Shown here piece by piece: positions 56,478 to 63,479 of a stretch of DNA of 64,000 bases (the stretch's first letter is position 1; each line of letters starts with the position of its first letter). Both the position numbers and the translations under genes were made by a program. The DNA is from Acidobacteriota bacterium (GTDB lineage: Bacteria; Acidobacteriota; Blastocatellia; Pyrinomonadales; Pyrinomonadaceae): NCBI GenBank assembly GCA_016716435.1, contig JADJWI010000008.1:558001-622000 (forward strand), written 5' to 3'. The notes under the pieces are model-generated. The model worked only from the letters and a program-made list of their open reading frames with translations. It was not told the origin of the DNA and ran no database searches.

Positions 56478-57617
56478 ATGAGTACAGGAACAGAAACAAC
56501 AGCCGCTGCAGCCGGATTACGGGGCGTAGTTGCGGCCCAGAGTTCCATCGGCGATGTCGATGGTGTAAACGGAATTCTAATTTATCAGGGATATGACATC
56601 CACGATCTGGCTGAGCATTCTACGTTTGAAGAGGTGATCTTTCTCCTTTGGAATGGCCGCCTTCCGAAGCAGGACGAATTGGCTGATCTGACGGCTCAGT
56701 TCCGCGCGAACTACGCGGTACCGCCCGAGGTCATTGGAGCGATGAAAACATTCCCTAAGGATGCTGATCCTATGGACGTGCTCCGCACAGCGGTCTCGTC
56801 GCTTGATTTTTACGACAAGGCGGGCCATGCCACCGATCGTGAAAATGCGACCAAGGCGGCCATCAAGCTAACGGCACAGATGGGAACCATCGCCGCCGCC
56901 TGGGACCGAATTCGTAACGGCAAGGAAGTCGTGGCTCCGGATGAGAACCTCAGCATCGCAGAGAATTTTCTCTATATGCTTCGCGGCGAACGGGCAGAAG
57001 CTGACGAGGCTCGGATGTTCGATATCGCGCTTATCCTCCACGCTGACCACGAGCTCAACGCCTCGACCTTTACGACCCGTGTCGTCTCGGGCACTTTGGC
57101 GGGAATGTATGGAGCCGTTACAGCGGGCATCGCCGCTCTTGCCGGCCCGCTGCACGGCGGAGCAAACACGAATGTGATGAAGATGCTGATCGAGATCGGC
57201 GACCTCGATAGGGTTGACGCGTTCGTCGAGAAAGCTCTTGAAGAGAAGCGGAAGATCATGGGCATTGGCCACGCCGTTTACAAGACGGAAGACCCGCGTG
57301 CGACCTGGCTACGGAAGTTTTCGAAGACGATGGCTGACAAGGCTGGCGAGACGAAATGGTTCGAGATGTCGCAGCGGATCGAAAGCCTTATGCTCGAGAA
57401 AAAGGGAATGTATCCGAACGTCGATTTCTATTCGGCTTCGACCTATTTCCTGATGGGCATCCCGCTTGATCTCTTTACTCCGATCTTTGCGGTCAGCCGC
57501 ATTTCTGGGTGGACGGGCCACATTCTTGAGCAGTATGCGAACAACAAGCTGATCAGGCCGCGTGCCGAGTACATCGGCGAACGCGGACTCAAGTATGTGC
57601 CGATAGCTGAAAGATAG
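56478..57617 (+). CDS. gltA: Citrate synthase
   Basis: A 379-residue short-type citrate synthase. Conserved segments: GVVAAQSSIGDVDGVNGILIY and YDIHDLAEHSTFEEV near the start, then ILHADHELNAST with the first catalytic His, GPLHGGANTNVMKML with the second His, GIGHAVYKTEDPRA, and the Asp and Arg in NVDFYSASTYFLMGIP. It condenses acetyl-CoA and oxaloacetate as the first step of the TCA cycle. Length and motifs suit the Gram-positive/archaeal type, which can include 2-methylcitrate synthase activity. It is monocistronic. Confidence 0.95.
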   Translation: MSTGTETTAAAAGLRGVVAAQSSIGDVDGVNGILIYQGYDIHDLAEHSTFEEVIFLLWNGRLPKQDELADLTAQFRANYAVPPEVIGAMKTFPKDADPMDVLRTAVSSLDFYDKAGHATDRENATKAAIKLTAQMGTIAAAWDRIRNGKEVVAPDENLSIAENFLYMLRGERAEADEARMFDIALILHADHELNASTFTTRVVSGTLAGMYGAVTAGIAALAGPLHGGANTNVMKMLIEIGDLDRVDAFVEKALEEKRKIMGIGHAVYKTEDPRATWLRKFSKTMADKAGETKWFEMSQRIESLMLEKKGMYPNVDFYSASTYFLMGIPLDLFTPIFAVSRISGWTGHILEQYANNKLIRPRAEYIGERGLKYVPIAER

Positions 57618-57636
57618 AAAAAACTCAGTTGAAGTG

Positions 57637-57666
57637 AAAAAGCCCCGGCGACGTTCGGGGCTTTTT
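57637..57666 (+). terminator. Intrinsic terminator behind citrate synthase
   Basis: Stem AAAAAGCCCCG and CGGGGCTTTTT with a short loop (GCGACGTT) and a T tract, 20 bases after the citrate synthase stop. The A-rich 5' arm and the T-rich 3' arm make it work in both directions, also toward the opposite traR-like unit. Confidence 0.95.
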
Positions 57667-57703
57667 GCTTAGATATGTTGTGCTGGAACTGATCGCTGCT
57701 TGC

Positions 57704-57721
57704 GGCAGGTATGAACCTGCC
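57704..57721. repeat. Short perfect inverted repeat (REP-like)
   Basis: GGCAGGT-ATGA-ACCTGCC, 7-bp arms with a 4-base loop, flanked by TTGC and ACAAC. It lies between citrate synthase and the dksA/traR-like gene. There is no T tract. It resembles extragenic palindromic repeats that occur in many copies in bacterial genomes. Whether this is such a family cannot be judged from one copy. Confidence 0.6.
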
Positions 57722-57761
57722 ACAACAGGACAGGCCTATCTGATCGACTCGCCAGAACGAA

Positions 57762-58118
57762 CTATTCGTCGTCGTCGATCATTCCTTGCTCGACCAGTTG
57801 CTGGCACTCGATGCAATAGCGGGCCCAGGGGATCGCCGCCAGCCGCTTAGGGTTGATCGCTTTCTCGCAGTTGAGGCAGACGCCGTACTCGTCATCGTCG
57901 ATCCGGCGAAGGGCCTCATCGATCAGCGTCAATTGCTTGCTCTCGTTTTCAGAGACAGCGAGCTGAACATTCTTGGAATAATTGCGAACGGCAAGATCGA
58001 CCGGATCGGGAGTTTCCGAGGCGTCAATTGACAGATCATTACCTTTGAGTTTTTCGATCAGCAGTAAACGCTCGTCTTCGAGTTTCTGCTTGATCTGTTT
58101 GAGGTTCAATTTGCTCAT
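57762..58118 (-). CDS. DksA/TraR family zinc-finger protein
   Basis: A 118-residue protein. A helical coiled-coil N terminus (KLNLKQIKQKLEDERLLLIEKL) is followed by the C4 zinc finger CLNCEKAINPKRLAAIPWARYCIEC. DksA-like proteins bind the secondary channel of RNA polymerase and adjust transcription with ppGpp. The acidic tip residues needed for classical DksA activity are not clear in this alignment by eye. The gene is last in the obg-nadD-rsfS-rlmH run and overlaps rlmH by 4 bases (ATGA). An acidic tail (MIDDDE) ends the protein. Confidence 0.9.
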   Translation of the reverse strand: MSKLNLKQIKQKLEDERLLLIEKLKGNDLSIDASETPDPVDLAVRNYSKNVQLAVSENESKQLTLIDEALRRIDDDEYGVCLNCEKAINPKRLAAIPWARYCIECQQLVEQGMIDDDE

Positions 58119-58570
58119 TTTTGGTAGGGGTAGCCCCTTATAATCGTAAATGCTCGATATAACTGCTCCAACAAAAACACACGAACCATTTCGTGCGTAA
58201 AAGTTAGAAACGATAAGGATAGCCTAATGTCTGCCCTTTCGGCAACCTCAGAAGAGAGGCCTTCGGCCCCGCCGATGACAAAAACCACATCCCGCTTGGA
58301 CGAATTCATCCATTTTTCGATCTCAGCGGCAAGCTCGTGCGACGTCAAATGCTTTCCGCCGGCCTCCATGGCGACAACGAAACTTGCAGGATTTATTGCC
58401 TGCAAGATGGCTTCGCCTTCGTCCTGTGAGCGTGTCCCGCCGGGCCGCCCTTCGCGAACCTCGGTTATGTCGGTCCGTACAAATCGCGAGAGCCGCGAAA
58501 GGTACTCGTTTTGCAGGTTAAGGAGATTCGGTTCTTTGGTCTTTCCGACCCATAGAAATCTGAATTTCAT
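58115..58570 (-). CDS. rlmH: 23S rRNA pseudouridine-1915 N3-methyltransferase RlmH
   Basis: A 151-residue SPOUT methyltransferase. It begins with MKFRFLWVGKTKEPN and has the C-terminal VFVIGGAEGLSSEVAERAD and MVRVFLLEQLYRAFTIIRGYPY motifs forming the knot. RlmH methylates pseudouridine 1915 in helix 69 of 23S rRNA on assembled 70S ribosomes. The usual Tyr-His C terminus (Y-H-K/R) is Tyr-Pro-Tyr-Gln-Lys here. It is 41 bases downstream of rsfS and overlaps the traR-like gene. Confidence 0.95.
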   Translation of the reverse strand: MKFRFLWVGKTKEPNLLNLQNEYLSRLSRFVRTDITEVREGRPGGTRSQDEGEAILQAINPASFVVAMEAGGKHLTSHELAAEIEKWMNSSKRDVVFVIGGAEGLSSEVAERADIRLSLSFLTFTHEMVRVFLLEQLYRAFTIIRGYPYQK

Positions 58571-58611
58571 CTGATGGAACCGATACGTTGGGGATTGCGG
58601 CGATGGTTGCG

Positions 58612-59040
58612 CTAGATACCTTCCGGGATCTCGACCTTTCGTGCGTCAAGCCACAGCCGTTCGAGGTCGTAAAACTCCCGAGCGTTCTTTTCGAAGACGT
58701 GAACGATAAAATCGCCAAAGTCCATTAGTACCCAATCGGCAGTATTGTAGCCCTCGATCCGGTTCGAACGGAGGCCCAGCTTTTCTTTAAGCTGTTCGCG
58801 AACGTCGTCGGCAACGGCCTGGACCTGCCGCTGATTGGCACCGCTGGCGATAACGAAAAACTCCGTGAAGCTCGTGATCTCGCGAAGGTCGAGTGCGACG
58901 ATATCCGTTGCTTTTTTGTCTGCAGCACATTGGATTGCAAGCCGAACACCCTCATCAACGTCCTCGAACGGCGTCTTTGTCGCTGCGATCTCGATCCGGG
59001 CAGTCTCGCGTTGGAGCGATTTTTCCTGAGTTTCTTCCAT
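58612..59040 (-). CDS. rsfS: Ribosome silencing factor RsfS
   Basis: A 142-residue protein of the Iojap/RsfS family. The core has VALDLREITSFTEFFVIASG, then RQVQAVADDVREQL, NTADWVLMDFGDFIVHVFE and REFYDLERLW. RsfS binds ribosomal protein L14 and keeps subunits apart in starvation. It overlaps nadD by one base (TAATG), as is common, and follows obg and nadD in the usual bacterial order. The C-terminal residues (RKVEIPEGI) are a short tail. Confidence 0.96.
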   Translation of the reverse strand: MEETQEKSLQRETARIEIAATKTPFEDVDEGVRLAIQCAADKKATDIVALDLREITSFTEFFVIASGANQRQVQAVADDVREQLKEKLGLRSNRIEGYNTADWVLMDFGDFIVHVFEKNAREFYDLERLWLDARKVEIPEGI

Positions 59041-59693
59041 TATCTATAAAGTTCGTATTTTTCGATGTATTTTGCAACTTCGGCCGGAATTTCGTCCTGT
59101 CGATCGAGTTCGCCGTCGCTGAGGTCCTCGCGAAGATCGGTAGCGGAAATGTCTTGATTTACGGCATCCGTTATGAATATCCGAGGTTCATCCGCTGCGA
59201 AGTCGGCCGGGAGAGCATTCCCGCTCGTGCGGAGATCGACAATTCTTGATTGAACTTTCGGCGTAACATGATCGGACGACAGCTCAAACCCGGGCCGGCT
59301 GACGACAATATGATTCACCGCAAGCAAAACACTTTCCCAATCCTTCCACGTCCGAATGTCCGTCCACGAATCGGCACCCATTACGAAGAAAAGCTCCGAG
59401 TCCGCGTGCAACGCCTTCAGCTCGGCAAGTGTATCTATCGTATAACGCCGCTCGCGTTTATCGAGTTCGAGCGTTGAGACCATGAGCATCGGCTCGTTTG
59501 CGGTCGCGATCGAGAGCATCGCATACCGGTGATAGCCCGACGTCGGCCGTCGTTCCGGCTTATGCGGGGCGTGGAAAGCCGGCAGAAAATGAAGCCGATC
59601 CAGGCCGAATGCCGGAACGAGCGCCTTTGCCACCGCGATGTGGCCGCAATGGACCGGGTCAAATGTTCCGCCAAAATATGCGACGCGCTTCAT
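59040..59693 (-). CDS. nadD: Nicotinate-nucleotide adenylyltransferase NadD
   Basis: A 217-residue nucleotidyltransferase. The N-terminal AYFGGTFDPVHCGHIAVAK has the HxGH motif (HCGH); FLPAFHAPHK and FFVMGADSWTDIRTWKDWE follow, and the C-terminal ISATDLREDLSDGE is the ISSTxxR-like signature (here ISATDLR). NadD adenylates nicotinic acid mononucleotide in NAD synthesis. It overlaps obg by 4 bases and rsfS by one, forming a tight operon. Confidence 0.96.
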   Translation of the reverse strand: MKRVAYFGGTFDPVHCGHIAVAKALVPAFGLDRLHFLPAFHAPHKPERRPTSGYHRYAMLSIATANEPMLMVSTLELDKRERRYTIDTLAELKALHADSELFFVMGADSWTDIRTWKDWESVLLAVNHIVVSRPGFELSSDHVTPKVQSRIVDLRTSGNALPADFAADEPRIFITDAVNQDISATDLREDLSDGELDRQDEIPAEVAKYIEKYELYR

Positions 59694-60727
59694 GAATGTT
59701 CGGCGAGAGAAATTGTGAGATCTTCCTGCTTCAGCTCATCGAGCCTGACGGCAACCATTGCGACCAACTCCTTGATGTTACGGTTGGTTACGGAAGAAAT
59801 ATCGATGAACTGAAGTCCATCATCCGCGGCCTGCTTTCGGAGCGATTCGAGCCTTTCCGGGTCGTCGAGTGCATCGATCTTGGTGGCGACAATAATTTGC
59901 GGACGAGCGGCGATCTCGGGGCTGTAGTTCGCGAGCTCATTGTTGATAATTCGGTAGTCCTCGACCGGATCGCGTCCGGAGAGCGACGAAACATCGACGA
60001 GATGCAGGATGAGCTTGGTCCGCTCAACGTGCCGCAGGAAGCGATCGCCCAGGCCCGCACCTTCCGACGCTCCCTCGATCAAGCCCGGTATATCGGCTAC
60101 GACGAACGTCCGAAAATCGCCGAGATCGACGACGCCGAGATTCGGCTCAAGCGTTGTGAAAGGATAATCTGCGATCTTCGGCTTGGCGGCGGAGATGACG
60201 CTGATCAGCGTGGATTTGCCGGCATTGGGGAAGCCGACCAGCCCGACGTCGGCGATGAGCTTGAGCTCAAGCTGGAGTTCGCGTTCCTCGCCGGGGCGGC
60301 CGGTGTAGTGGTATTTGGGGGCTTGCCGGGTCGGGGTCGCGAAGTGCGAATTGCCCCATCCGCCCTTGCCGCCCTTTGCGGCCAGATACTTTTGGCCCGG
60401 TTCTGTGAAGTCAAAACGTAGCTCGCCGGTTTCCGCGTCAAACACCTGTGTGCCGACAGGAACACGGACAACGACCGACTCGCCATCGCGGCCGTGCCTT
60501 CGCGAACCCTCGCCGTGCCGGCCGCGTTCGGCCTTGTGTTCGGGGTTGTACCGGAGATGCAGTAGAGTATTCAGCCCCTCGTCGGATTCTAGCCAGACAT
60601 CGCCGCCAACGCCGCCATCGCCGCCCGAAGGCCCGCCTCGCGGCACGAATTTTTCACGGCGAAAAGCGGTCACGCCGTTGCCGCCGTCACCCGCCTTGAT
60701 CTTGATCTTTGCCCTATCTATGAACAC
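59690..60727 (-). CDS. obg: GTPase Obg/CgtA
   Basis: A 345-residue protein. The N-terminal glycine-rich Obg fold (AGDGGNGVTAFRREKFVPRGG, GGDGGVGGDVWLES) is followed by the GTPase domain with G1 GFPNAGKSTLIS, G2/G3 DYPFTTLEPNLGVV and DIPGLIEGASEGAGLG, and G4 VATKIDALD. It lacks the long acidic C-terminal domain of some members. Obg acts in 50S assembly and stress signalling. A GTG start at 60727 is assigned because FIDRAKIKIKAG follows immediately, the usual N terminus; upstream codons to 60799 run into the terminator-like hairpin. Confidence 0.95.
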   Translation of the reverse strand: MFIDRAKIKIKAGDGGNGVTAFRREKFVPRGGPSGGDGGVGGDVWLESDEGLNTLLHLRYNPEHKAERGRHGEGSRRHGRDGESVVVRVPVGTQVFDAETGELRFDFTEPGQKYLAAKGGKGGWGNSHFATPTRQAPKYHYTGRPGEERELQLELKLIADVGLVGFPNAGKSTLISVISAAKPKIADYPFTTLEPNLGVVDLGDFRTFVVADIPGLIEGASEGAGLGDRFLRHVERTKLILHLVDVSSLSGRDPVEDYRIINNELANYSPEIAARPQIIVATKIDALDDPERLESLRKQAADDGLQFIDISSVTNRNIKELVAMVAVRLDELKQEDLTISLAEHS

Positions 60728-60775
60728 GTGACCTAATTCTAGTGGTTTGAAGTGAAACGGCAAAGTGGCGGGACA

Positions 60776-61276
60776 AAACAAAAACGCCACTTCAAACAAG
60801 TTGAAGCGGCGTTTTCGTCAACCTCACCTAGCACCGAAGTGCTCTGAAAGGGTTGGTAGATGACCATGTACACGATCGATCTACCGATTTTGTATCCCGA
60901 AGACGTTCGACGGGGAACTTCTCTCCGGTCAGCATCCGAACTGCCGAAGCTGTTCGCTGCACTCTAAGTGCCAGATGCCTTTAGGTTTTTGTTGTGGTGG
61001 CTTTCCTCCACCGCCGGTTACGAACCCGGCAACGAGGCCCGGGAACAAGTCCCAGGGCGGCTTTGCACCCGACAGGCGGTTCCTTTCCCGCGGGCGTCGT
61101 CCGTTTTTATCCGAACGACTCGCAGAAACTTTCGTTCCTGCCTGCAAGCCTTTCGGCTTCGGTTCGAGGCGTCAGAGCAATGGATGTTCCGCCGATCCGT
61201 GCTCTCGTTCAGGAAGCGTCACCGCTTTCGTATCACTTCCTCGTACCGGTCAAAAGCCCATGAGCGTTTTGACTAT
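60776..61276 (-). ncRNA. Candidate structured non-coding RNA, class unknown
   Basis: On the minus strand a transcript of about 500 nt is expected between the promoter at 61283-61310 and the terminator at 60781-60815 (AAAACGCC ... GGCGTTTT with a T-rich end). Hairpins visible by eye: 61212-61240, 61174-61205 (AGAGCA/TGCTCT with inner GGAT/ATCC), 61146-61159 (AAGCC with a GAAA loop on the RNA), 61122-61141 (GCAGGAAC with a GAAA loop), 61038-61057, 61013-61030, 60996-61012 (GGTGG/CCACC), 60959-60971, 60938-60955, 60855-60885 (GGTAGAT/ATCTACC) and 60830-60843 (AGCAC with a TTCG loop on the RNA). I looked for signatures of RNase P RNA, tmRNA, SRP RNA and 6S RNA and found none. Existence of the transcript is inference. 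Confidence 0.55.
60781..60815 (-). terminator. Intrinsic terminator of the candidate RNA
   Basis: On the minus strand AAAACGCCGCTTCAA pairs with TTGAAGTGGCGTTTT (one mismatch) around a short loop CTTGT, followed by TTTGTTTTG. It lies 53 bases before the obg GTG start and separates the RNA from the obg operon. The mirrored A and T tracts make it potentially bidirectional. Confidence 0.85.
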
Positions 61277-61282
61277 GTATGC

Positions 61283-61310
61283 ATCTTACACCCGAAAATT
61301 GGCAAGTCAA
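61283..61310 (-). promoter_or_regulatory. Promoter of the candidate RNA
   Basis: On the minus strand TTGACT (61310-61305) and TAAGAT (61288-61283) are spaced by 16 bases. Transcription would begin near 61276 and run leftward through the hairpins. No protein start codon with a Shine-Dalgarno site follows within 130 bases, which favours an RNA product. Confidence 0.65.
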
Positions 61311-61363
61311 GTAGAAAGCACTTTAGGTTTTGGCCGTTTTGATGAGTTGCGGAGAAGGCGTCT

Positions 61364-61480
61364 TGTGGAAAAATCGCGGGGCCGATTGTGGAAAATTCTG
61401 TGGAAAAGTTTGCAATATAATTAAAACGCCACTTTCATCGTGCGGGTGATCTGAAGCTCGGCCCTCGAGCCTGTGGAAAA
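61364..61480 (-). other. Cluster of four DnaA-box-like sites
   Basis: Four identical 9-mers TGTGGAAAA on the plus strand (TTTTCCACA on the minus strand) occur at 61364-61372, 61387-61395, 61399-61407 and 61472-61480, all in one orientation. TTTTCCACA differs from the E. coli DnaA box TTATCCACA at one position and is the common DnaA box in cyanobacteria. An AT-rich stretch (TTTGCAATATAATTAAAA, 61410-61427) lies among them. This could be an origin element or a DnaA-titrating or regulatory cluster. dnaA is not in the window. Confidence 0.5.
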
Positions 61481-61496
61481 GAAATTTTCATGCATC

Positions 61497-61540
61497 GAAA
61501 AAAAAATAAAATGGCCCGCATTTTCTCAAAAGCGGGCCAT
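61497..61540 (-). terminator. Intrinsic terminator behind rpmA
   Basis: On the minus strand ATGGCCCGC and GCGGGCCAT form a perfect 9-bp stem with a 12-base loop followed by a T-rich tract (TTTATTTTTTTTTT). It starts 26 bases after the rpmA stop. The plus strand also shows a T/A-rich flank, so it may work in both directions. Confidence 0.92.
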
Positions 61541-61565
61541 CAAAAAAACTTAAAATCTGTGAGAT

Positions 61566-61853
61566 TTAGGCAGCAACCTTCGGAGCGAGCTCAGCCGCGC
61601 CTTCCATATAGACGCTGATGAACTTGCCCTTGCGGCCCTTGTCCTCAAACTTTACAAAGCCTTCGATGAGCGAAAAAAGCGTGTCGTCCTTTCCGCGGCC
61701 GACGTTTTTGCCGGGCTTCCATTTGGTGCCACGCTGGCGGGCAATGATGTTACCGCCGAGCACGTGTTCGCCGCCAAACTTCTTAAGGCCAAGCCGCTGC
61801 GCGTTCGAATCGCGGCCGTTACGTGATGAACCTACACCTTTCTTATGTGCCAT
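61566..61853 (-). CDS. rpmA: 50S ribosomal protein L27
   Basis: A 95-residue L27: MAHKKGVGSSRNGRDSNAQR, then LGLKKFGGEHVLGGNIIARQ and RGTKWKPGKNVGRGKDDTLF. The N-terminal tail reaches the peptidyl transferase centre and stabilises tRNA. It lacks the cleavable N-terminal extension found in Firmicutes. It follows rplU by 33 bases, the universal bacterial order, and a terminator follows. The C-terminal extension (GAAELAPKVAA) is short. Confidence 0.97.
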   Translation of the reverse strand: MAHKKGVGSSRNGRDSNAQRLGLKKFGGEHVLGGNIIARQRGTKWKPGKNVGRGKDDTLFSLIEGFVKFEDKGRKGKFISVYMEGAAELAPKVAA

Positions 61854-61886
61854 AACTAATTCCTCGTGTTGCCGTCCGGCTGAGCA

Positions 61887-62177
61887 TTAAAGCTTTTCGA
61901 TCTTGATCTCGGTATAACCCTGCCTGTGGCCTTGCTTACGCTTGTACTGCTTGCGACGCTTTTTCTTAAAAACGATGATCTTCTCGCCGCGGCCGTGGCT
62001 GACGACGGTCGCTTCGATGCTGCCTTCGCCGATCTTAACGTCCGAACCCGCTCCCGAGACCAAAGCGGGAATCGACACCGTGCTTCCGGCCTCAGCGTCT
62101 ATCGTCGGCACGCGAAGAACTTGGCCTGCCTCGACCGAAAACTGCTTGCCGCCTGTTTTAACTATTGCAAAGCTCAT
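61887..62177 (-). CDS. rplU: 50S ribosomal protein L21
   Basis: A 96-residue L21: MSFAIVKTGGKQFSVEAGQV, ending with the typical KRRKQYKRKQGHRQGYTEIKI segment. L21 binds 23S rRNA near helix 46-type elements in the 50S subunit. A near-consensus promoter lies 56-84 bases upstream. It is the first gene of the rplU-rpmA operon; unlike in many bacteria obg does not follow directly, since the candidate RNA and the DnaA-box cluster lie between. Confidence 0.97.
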   Translation of the reverse strand: MSFAIVKTGGKQFSVEAGQVLRVPTIDAEAGSTVSIPALVSGAGSDVKIGEGSIEATVVSHGRGEKIIVFKKKRRKQYKRKQGHRQGYTEIKIEKL

Positions 62178-62232
62178 CTTTATTTCACCGCTAATTGCTG
62201 AAGTGAATTCCGGCAGTCGCCGAAAAACTCAA

Positions 62233-62261
62233 ATAATATCGAAACTGAGGCAATAAGTCAA
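62233..62261 (-). promoter_or_regulatory. Promoter of rplU-rpmA
   Basis: On the minus strand TTGACT (62261-62256) and TATTAT (62238-62233) with a 17-base spacer. The transcript would start near 62226, leaving a leader of about 48 bases before the rplU ATG. This leader contains the direct words TTCAGCAATTAGCGG without an evident L21-binding structure that I can identify. Confidence 0.85.
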
Positions 62262-62357
62262 TCCAAACCGGCCCTGATCGAGGGCTAAAGATTTTCTCGC
62301 TCCGGTAGCGTGAATCTGTGATATATTCGCCCCAAAAAACAAAGGAGGAACTTAAAA

Positions 62358-62813
62358 ATGGAACAGGCAATGGGTGAAATCGTTCAACAGCCCCAGACTG
62401 CCGAAGCGAAGGTCGCGGCAATGGAACGCGGAGCCAGTTGGTTTTTCTGGATCTCGGCCCTTTCGGTCATCAACTCGCTTTCGGTAACTTTCGGCGGGCT
62501 GTCCGATATGCTCTTCGGCCTCGGCGGAACGCGGGTCGTGGACGAAACCTTCCGGCAGAGCACACTCGCCGGAGTCAACTCGGCCGGACTCTCGTTCAAC
62601 TTGGCGATCGCCGGCCTTTTCGCTCTTCTCGGCTTCTACGCAAGGAAGGGAAGCGACATTGCATTTGTTCTAGGGATATTCCTCTACGCGATCGATGCGA
62701 TGATCCTTATCGGTTTCCGCGATGTCTTCGCCTTCGGCTTCCATCTCGTCGCGTTGTTCTATATGTTCAACGGGTTGCTTGCGAGCCGACGCAGGCTGGA
62801 TCCTTCGGTCTAG
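62358..62813 (+). CDS. Hypothetical four-helix membrane protein
   Basis: A 151-residue membrane protein with a soluble N terminus of about 25 residues, then hydrophobic segments WFFWISALSVINSLSVTF, FNLAIAGLFALLGFYA, IAFVLGIFLYAIDAMILIGF and FGFHLVALFYMFNGLLA. The start ATG is preceded by AAAGGAGG at a good distance. I do not recognise the family. The gene converges on hpt with 6 bases between the stop codons. Confidence 0.75.
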   Translation: MEQAMGEIVQQPQTAEAKVAAMERGASWFFWISALSVINSLSVTFGGLSDMLFGLGGTRVVDETFRQSTLAGVNSAGLSFNLAIAGLFALLGFYARKGSDIAFVLGIFLYAIDAMILIGFRDVFAFGFHLVALFYMFNGLLASRRRLDPSV

Positions 62814-62819
62814 CTTGTT

Positions 62820-63395
62820 TCAGATGACGGACGGGTCGATAACGACGCCGATGAACGGCAGATTGCGATATCGGCCCGCCGCGTCCAGTCCATAACCGAC
62901 GACGAACTCGTTCGGTATCGTAAAGCCGATATAGTCGATCTTGAGCTCTTTCTTGACCCGCGGTTCCGGTTTATCGAGAAACGTGGCGAGCCGGATCGAG
63001 TTCGCTCCTCGCGAGCCCAGGATCTCAAGCAGCCGTGTTAGCGTCAGGCCGGTATCGACAATATCTTCGACCACCAGAACGTCTTTCCCACGGATCGGAT
63101 TGCTCAGGTCTTTTGTGATCTCGACATCGCCCGACGACACCGTCCCGTCCTTATAGCTCGAAACGGACATAAAATCGATCGAGAGCGGCAGGTCGATGGC
63201 CCGCATCAGGTCTGCCATAAAGACGCACGAGCCCTTTAGCACGCCGACAAGTATTAATTCCTTTCCGGCATAATCGGCCGAGATCTGCTCGCCGAGCTCG
63301 GTTATTTTCGCCGCGATCTCGTCGGCCGAGAACATCACGCGAAGGTTCGGGTTCGAAAACTCTGTGGCTGCGGGCTTCGCACTTTCATTCGACAT
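62820..63395 (-). CDS. hpt: Hypoxanthine phosphoribosyltransferase
   Basis: A 191-residue type I phosphoribosyltransferase. The N-terminal part has LRVMFSADEIAAKITELGEQ, then LILVGVLKGSCVFMADL, the flexible loop SVSSYKDGTVSSGDVEI, the PRPP motif VLVVEDIVDTGLTLTRLLEI and the C-terminal YIGFTIPNEFVVGYGLD. It converts hypoxanthine or guanine and PRPP to IMP or GMP in purine salvage. The start at 63395 is preferred: the extension to 63596 is not conserved and runs over the promoter at 63430-63458. Confidence 0.95.
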   Translation of the reverse strand: MSNESAKPAATEFSNPNLRVMFSADEIAAKITELGEQISADYAGKELILVGVLKGSCVFMADLMRAIDLPLSIDFMSVSSYKDGTVSSGDVEITKDLSNPIRGKDVLVVEDIVDTGLTLTRLLEILGSRGANSIRLATFLDKPEPRVKKELKIDYIGFTIPNEFVVGYGLDAAGRYRNLPFIGVVIDPSVI

Positions 63396-63429
63396 AATCT
63401 TGAGTGGTTGAACGGATAGGATTTTAGCA

Positions 63430-63458
63430 ATACTATTCAAAGGTCGGGCCGGATTCAA
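63430..63458 (-). promoter_or_regulatory. Promoter of hpt
   Basis: On the minus strand TTGAAT (63458-63453) and TAGTAT (63435-63430) are spaced by 17 bases, with the start expected near 63423 and a leader of about 28 bases before the ATG at 63395. It lies in the short divergent gap to rpiB. Confidence 0.7.
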
Positions 63459-63479
63459 GTTGTCGGCCCATGCACCAGT

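Larger units (their letters stand above)
60728..61565. other. Gene-free region between obg and rpmA
   Basis: About 840 bases lack a convincing protein gene. From left to right on the plus strand: terminator hairpin 60781-60815, a structured RNA candidate on the minus strand (to about 61276), its promoter 61283-61310, a spacer, four DnaA-box-like sites 61364-61480, an AT-rich patch, and the rpmA terminator 61497-61540. A 72-codon minus-strand frame (60929-61147) exists but overlaps the hairpins and lacks a Shine-Dalgarno site. Confidence 0.7.

Noticed and set aside
60880..61276. RNase P RNA or tmRNA in the gap between obg and rpmA
   Set aside because: The conserved GAGGAAAGTCC/ACAGAA and GGTTTCGACGG/tag-peptide features are missing on both strands; GTTCGACGGGG at 60904 on the plus strand is an isolated resemblance.
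60968..61424. Overlapping plus-strand frames of 89-149 codons in the obg-rpmA gap
   Set aside because: No ribosome site, no conserved domain, several overlapping frames at once and overlap with stable hairpins; they look like chance frames.
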